Assembly: GCA_008360955.1 (NCBI GenBank)
Contig: LUCM01000554.1
Location: forward strand, 22,632-86,631
DNA length: 64,000 bases
Direction: 5' to 3'
Origin: Fasciolopsis buskii
Taxonomy: Eukaryota > Platyhelminthes > Trematoda > Plagiorchiida > Fasciolidae
In this document: positions 60,344 through 64,000 of the stretch, one piece after another
Layout of the letters: the number at the start of each line of letters is the position of its first letter
How positions within the stretch are numbered: position 1 is the stretch's first letter
Position numbers and translations under genes: made by a program
The notes under the pieces: generated by a model
Told to the model about the DNA's origin: nothing
Database searches by the model: none
The model's input: only the letters and a program-made list of their open reading frames with translations

Positions 60344-61222
60344 GTCATGCACTGCACAGAGCTTTCGGTGTTTCTCTACGTACGCTCGCTGTTGCTGTAC
60401 CCTCTTGTACCCCATGGTTTTCTTTCACGAAATCCCCCCACTGACACGTAGTTAAGTCAGTTTAACCGTATAAGCTATGCTTCTAAATTATGTATGACAA
60501 GTGGCCTTCTGGTTCCGAATGATATTGTTTCCTAAATAATATCTACTCATCGGATTTATGAAAACGACTTTGCATTGTCTTTGCAGTGACATTGAATGGC
60601 ACGTCGTACATTAATGTTATTTTTCACTTTTCACACTGTAAAATGATGGAGCATTAAAGCGGCGTTGCTGATTAAGGGATCGGTGTAATTCTATCTGAAT
60701 GGGCTTTGCTGTTTAACAAGGGTATGCTGCAGAGCGCCATGTGACTCTTCCTTCCATTTTTTAAATCTGCAAATTTGTCGTGTGAAAATATGCATGCATT
60801 TTAGGACTTAAAGCGGGCAAGTTTGGAGCACCGGGTAAAGTGGGATCAGTCGCTTCTAAAGACCACTAAGTTGCCCGATCTAAAGGCTGAATCCCTTGCC
60901 AGTCGACTCTAAGTATGAAGACTAATTAGGCTACTAAAGTGATTAACTATAAGGATTTTGTTGTTGGTTCGTGCATCTACTAAATACCTGCTAGTCCAGT
61001 GACGAACTCTTATTGGTATCTACGGTCCGTGCGCGATCTCGCCTTGTGGCGTCCATTTCGCTCACTGGAGCTTCACGCTGTTCTCCCTTAGTCTGTTGAC
61101 TGGTTCGAACGGTCACTTCCTGACGTCTAAGGTAGTCGTGGCGCGAATTCATCTGCCAATAGTTCCGGTACGAAGCGTCCATCACTCCACAAAAGTTTGG
61201 TCTATTTAAGATGCCGTCACTT
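60344..61222. other. No gene seen; may include RTE 5' leader
   Basis: Sequence before the recognisable RTE coding region. The 3' part (from about 61150) may be the untranslated leader of that element; no other feature is seen. Confidence 0.4.
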
Positions 61223-62607
61223 CTCTTATTCAACCTCTCTTCTGTCTCTAACCCAATATCTGATCCGTCTGCTTACGCACAGTGTCTCGACACTCGCAAC
61301 GCCTCAATGTCAAATAGTGTGGTAAGTGGTTTTCAATCTGCTAGCCCACATTTTCTCAAGCCTCGTCAGCCTCCGAATCTCGGTCCCTTCAATGTGCGCA
61401 CTCATAGGTAGGCTGGCCAACAGGCGTGTTTGGCTCCGACAGTAGATTCACGTTCGATTGATATCTGCCGCGTGAATGAAACATGAATTCAGGATTCCAA
61501 TAGAGTAATTCAACTAACTGCGCCAAATGTCTTGTCAAGATATTTTCCTCGCACTGTAGGAGACGAAGGAGCCCAAGCTGTGGGTCAATGCGGTGTAGGA
61601 ACGGTCTTAAATGAGAAGGTTGAAGCAACCCTTTTAGACTGGATCCCAGTTGGGAATCGTTTGTGCGCCGTGAGACTGCAGGGATCAGTCGGTGTCTGGA
61701 GGGATAGTAATGTTTAGCGCAGTTTGTTTGTCATCTGGGCAAACGCTGCAACACTGCAGTACTAACATGGAGAAAGACGAGTTTTATGATGACCTCGTCA
61801 CCCTTGTTCGGAAGAGCCAGAGTTCTGACATTGCAGTGGTAGGTGATTTTAATGCAGAAGTTGGGTAACTTGGTGAATCGGAATCCTGTTTAGGTGGGCG
61901 GTGCGCCTTGCGTGCTCAGCGAAGAGATAACGGGGAAAGACTTCTCCAGTTTTGTGCAGACAATTAACTGTTCTTATCTAGTACGAATTTCCGACACATT
62001 TCGAGTTGCATAGCGACATGTCGTTCTAAATAGACGGGTAGTCAGGGTCAGATCGACCATACTGCAGTAAGTTACCGTTGGCGTGGTTCTGTCCAGAACT
62101 GTAGATTGTATTGGACCACATACATCAAATCGGACCATGCGTTAGTTTTAATGCGATTTTTGCTGAAGCTCGACGTCCATCGATGTAAGCCACAAGCACG
62201 ATTGACCGTCGAACGTGTGTGACTGGGCTGTTTGCAACAGGTACGAACAGAAACTATCCGAGGAACTAAGAACTGCGACAATCAGTGGGATCAAATTGAG
62301 CAGGCCATGCATTTGGCAGCGAATTTTGCTTGTGGTCCTAGGTCCACCGTTCATCAAAAACACTGGATCTCGCAAGGGTCGCTGAGTCTAATGGATCAAA
62401 AACGCCAGCTGCATAACTGCAAAGAAGTGAATAAGAGGCGTCGACAGTTGCAGCGTCAGTTGACGACAAGCCTTGAGAATGACCGCGAAAACTGGTGGGT
62501 TAAGTTAGCCGAAAAGATGGAAGTAGCGGCGGCTTCAGGTAGCAGTCAAAGACTGTTTAAGCTTGTACGCGACAGCGGTGGGCGGCGAACTCCGGTTAGT
62601 GAATTCG

Positions 62608-62612
62608 TGTGC
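62608..62612 (+). repeat. Target-site duplication TGTGC (left copy; right copy 63218-63222)
   Basis: The pentamer precedes the nested RTE tail and recurs directly after its (GAT)n tail. Removing the insert plus one copy rejoins the host element in the same frame. The match may extend to about 9 bp with a mismatch (TGTGCGACG and TGTGCAACG). Confidence 0.65.
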
Positions 62613-63217
62613 GACGTAGTATGGCTATGATTGGGTGGAGTGACCGGGTGAGTAATATTGAGGTTAGGAATCTGGTACTGGGCGCCACTTCTGAGAATAG
62701 CTTGTTTCAGCGTATGAAACTTAGTAGACTACGCTGATTGGGTCACGTGTTGCGTATGCGAAACACTCGTCTGCCATACCGTGCCTTATTTTGTGTTCCT
62801 CCCAAGGAATGGAAGAAGCCATATGGAGGCCAACAGATGACGTGGCAACGTGGGATGAGAAAATGTACAGCGAAGTTAGGTAAAGTAGGTGTCTCACGCC
62901 TTTGTGGTTGGGGTTCGAAAGACTCGTGGACTTGCTGGCTGGAGATACTGAAGGATATGGCAGTGAACAGTGAACAGTGGCGACCGTGCTGTCATTTTCT
63001 ATCGAATCAGAATGATTGAAACACGTGCGTCTGTACAGTTAGACTGTGTTCCGTGTGATGGCTGCAGCAGCATCTTATCTTTTCCCGCCTGTGTAGGTCC
63101 AGTCCCTATTCCCCTTTGATATTCCCTCTTTTTATATAAACGTGTAACTCTGGGGAAAGGCAGCGGTCAGTGAGGCTTGCCTTGCTGTTTAACGCTGAAC
63201 GATGATGATGATGATGA
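62613..63217 (+). mobile_element. 5'-truncated RTE tail nested inside another RTE
   Basis: Starts within the CLRSIARI block (RSMAMIGWSDRVSN), continues to the ORF end (GHVLRMRNTRLPYRALF, WLEILKDMAV) and the 3' untranslated region, and finishes in (GAT)n at 63201-63217. This order (C-terminal block, 3' end, tail) interrupts the linker of the surrounding element. It is bounded by a 5-bp direct repeat TGTGC, as expected for target-primed insertion. Confidence 0.8.
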
Positions 63218-64000
63218 TGTGCAACGGGAATGAAGAGCTCATCCATGGTAGACAACAAAGGCTGGACCAATGGGCAGTATACTTCAAGGATCAGTTTGGC
63301 TAGCCACACGCTAACGTATTTAGGTTGACGTCTGGAGCTGGGAATCCTCGGGAGGTGTCTGTCGACCCCCCAACGGAAAAGCTGCCGGTACCGACAGCCT
63401 TTCCCGATATTTTTTCAAACTGGATGGAGAAGTTCTTATGAAATCCCTTACCTCCTTGCTTCGCGTTATTTGGAACGAGAAGCTTATCCCTTTATCGTGG
63501 AGTGAGTCACTGATTTTACTCATGTTCAAAAAGGGCACACGGATTGACTGTAGAAATCATCGTGGCATTAGTTCAATTTCGATAGTTACCAAGTTATTAG
63601 CTTCGACACCATTTAACGAGAGTAACATCCGCGAGCAGCGGGCCGGATTTCGTCCAGGTCGCAGTTGCGTCGACGATATTCGCTCTTCGTCACTTGGTCG
63701 AGGCATGCCACACACACACATCGGAGCCCTACGATCGTAGTCTTTGTGGACTTGAAAGGCATGTTCGACTCAGTGGATTGGACAACCCTTATTAGTGCTT
63801 TCCACCGCACGGGAATGCCAGATAAATTCGTAAACCTGTTGCGAGCATTGTACTCGCATACCTACGGTCGCGTATGGGTGCCCGGTGAACTATCAAGTTC
63901 ATTCGAAACGACTAGCGGCGTTCGATAAGGGTATCCCATCTCTCCATTCCTGTTCAACTTCGTCATGGACGAGATGATGGGAAATGATTTGGGGATATAG

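Larger units (their letters stand above)
61223..64000 (+). mobile_element. RTE-type LINE with APE endonuclease and RT, interrupted by a nested RTE; runs off right edge
   Basis: Plus strand. Endonuclease from about 61376 (LGPFNVRT; IQDSNRVIQLTAPNVLS; VGQCGVGTVL; GDFNAE at 61842-61859; SDHALV at 62130-62147). The linker 62232-62612 (QLQRQLTTSLENDRENWWVKLAEKMEVAA, SGGRRTPVSEFVC) is open. The frame resumes at 63223 after the nested insertion (NGNEELIHGRQQRLDQWAVYF). RT follows: ESLILLMFKKGTR, AGFRPGRSCVDDI, FVDLKGMFDSVDW (first catalytic Asp), GRVWVPGELSSSFETTSGVR, then a TAA where the RQG glutamine should be. The window ends before YADD. Many frame shifts and stops: a dead copy, but the longest RTE copy in the window. 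Confidence 0.88.

Noticed and set aside
60107..60455. Four long open frames across 60.1-60.5 kb on both strands with Pro-Asp-Gln-Thr or Trp-Ser-Gly-Leu-Val repeats
   Set aside because: They are generated by the (GACCA/TACCA)n microsatellite; a 5-bp unit without stops keeps every frame open.
62890..62925. GGGGTTCGAAAGAC, resembling a tRNA B box
   Set aside because: It lies within the RTE C-terminal coding region and has no A box at the right distance.
63214..63239. Six-histidine run encoded at the RTE tail (and at 4376-4395)
   Set aside because: It is a translation of the CAT/ATG tail repeat, not a protein feature.

Overview
This window is eukaryotic, repeat-dominated DNA, most likely from a parasitic flatworm; a tapeworm is my best guess. 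The evidence is the mixture of element families (RTE-type and CR1-type LINEs, a Penelope-like element with a GIY-YIG-type endonuclease, and a Ty3/gypsy element resembling the CsRn1 group), plus a 39-nt intron, a size well known from flatworm genes. The taxon is inferred; no rRNA, mitochondrial or other diagnostic gene is present.

Only one host gene is clearly recognisable. The far left (279-755, minus strand) holds the first two coding exons of a NUBPL/Ind1-like P-loop ATPase, a mitochondrial iron-sulfur carrier for respiratory complex I. It continues off the left edge. A second possible host gene or exon is an unidentified open frame of 309 codons at 40870-41796.

Almost everything else is a graveyard of retroelements. 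From left to right: RTE fragment (4372-5730, minus); LTR fragment (6694-6930); tRNA-like SINE (about 7502-7800); a complete but dead Ty3/gypsy element with both LTRs (8951-14298); CR1 copy A (15176-18555, plus); CR1/L2-like LINE fragment (18900-21000, minus); RTE copy interrupted by an assembly gap (22621-23849, plus); LINE fragment (29850-30620, minus); two Penelope-like fragments arranged back to back (31750-32440 minus and 32618-34110 plus); LINE fragment (36171-38230, plus); CR1 copy B (43200-45430, plus); LINE fragment (47650-48440, minus); a nearly full-length CR1 copy C (48518 to about 54400, minus); a pentamer microsatellite (60214-60343); and an RTE copy running off the right edge (61223-64000, plus) that carries the tail of a second RTE nested inside it.

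The most unusual structure is a 1,453-bp inverted repeat (43352-44804 and 49180-50632). Its arms look identical, but both lie inside older, clearly diverged CR1 copies, and the identity stops abruptly at both ends. That pattern suggests recent gene conversion between inverted CR1 copies, or an assembly artefact. Other points of note are a likely GC-AG intron and a P-loop codon split by the tiny intron in the NUBPL-like gene; an RTE-in-RTE insertion with a 5-bp target duplication and exact resumption of the host frame; a decayed hammerhead-ribozyme-like motif beside the Penelope endonuclease; and an N-gap whose missing content can be predicted from a neighbouring RTE copy. I see no operon-like arrangement, CRISPR array or rRNA gene.
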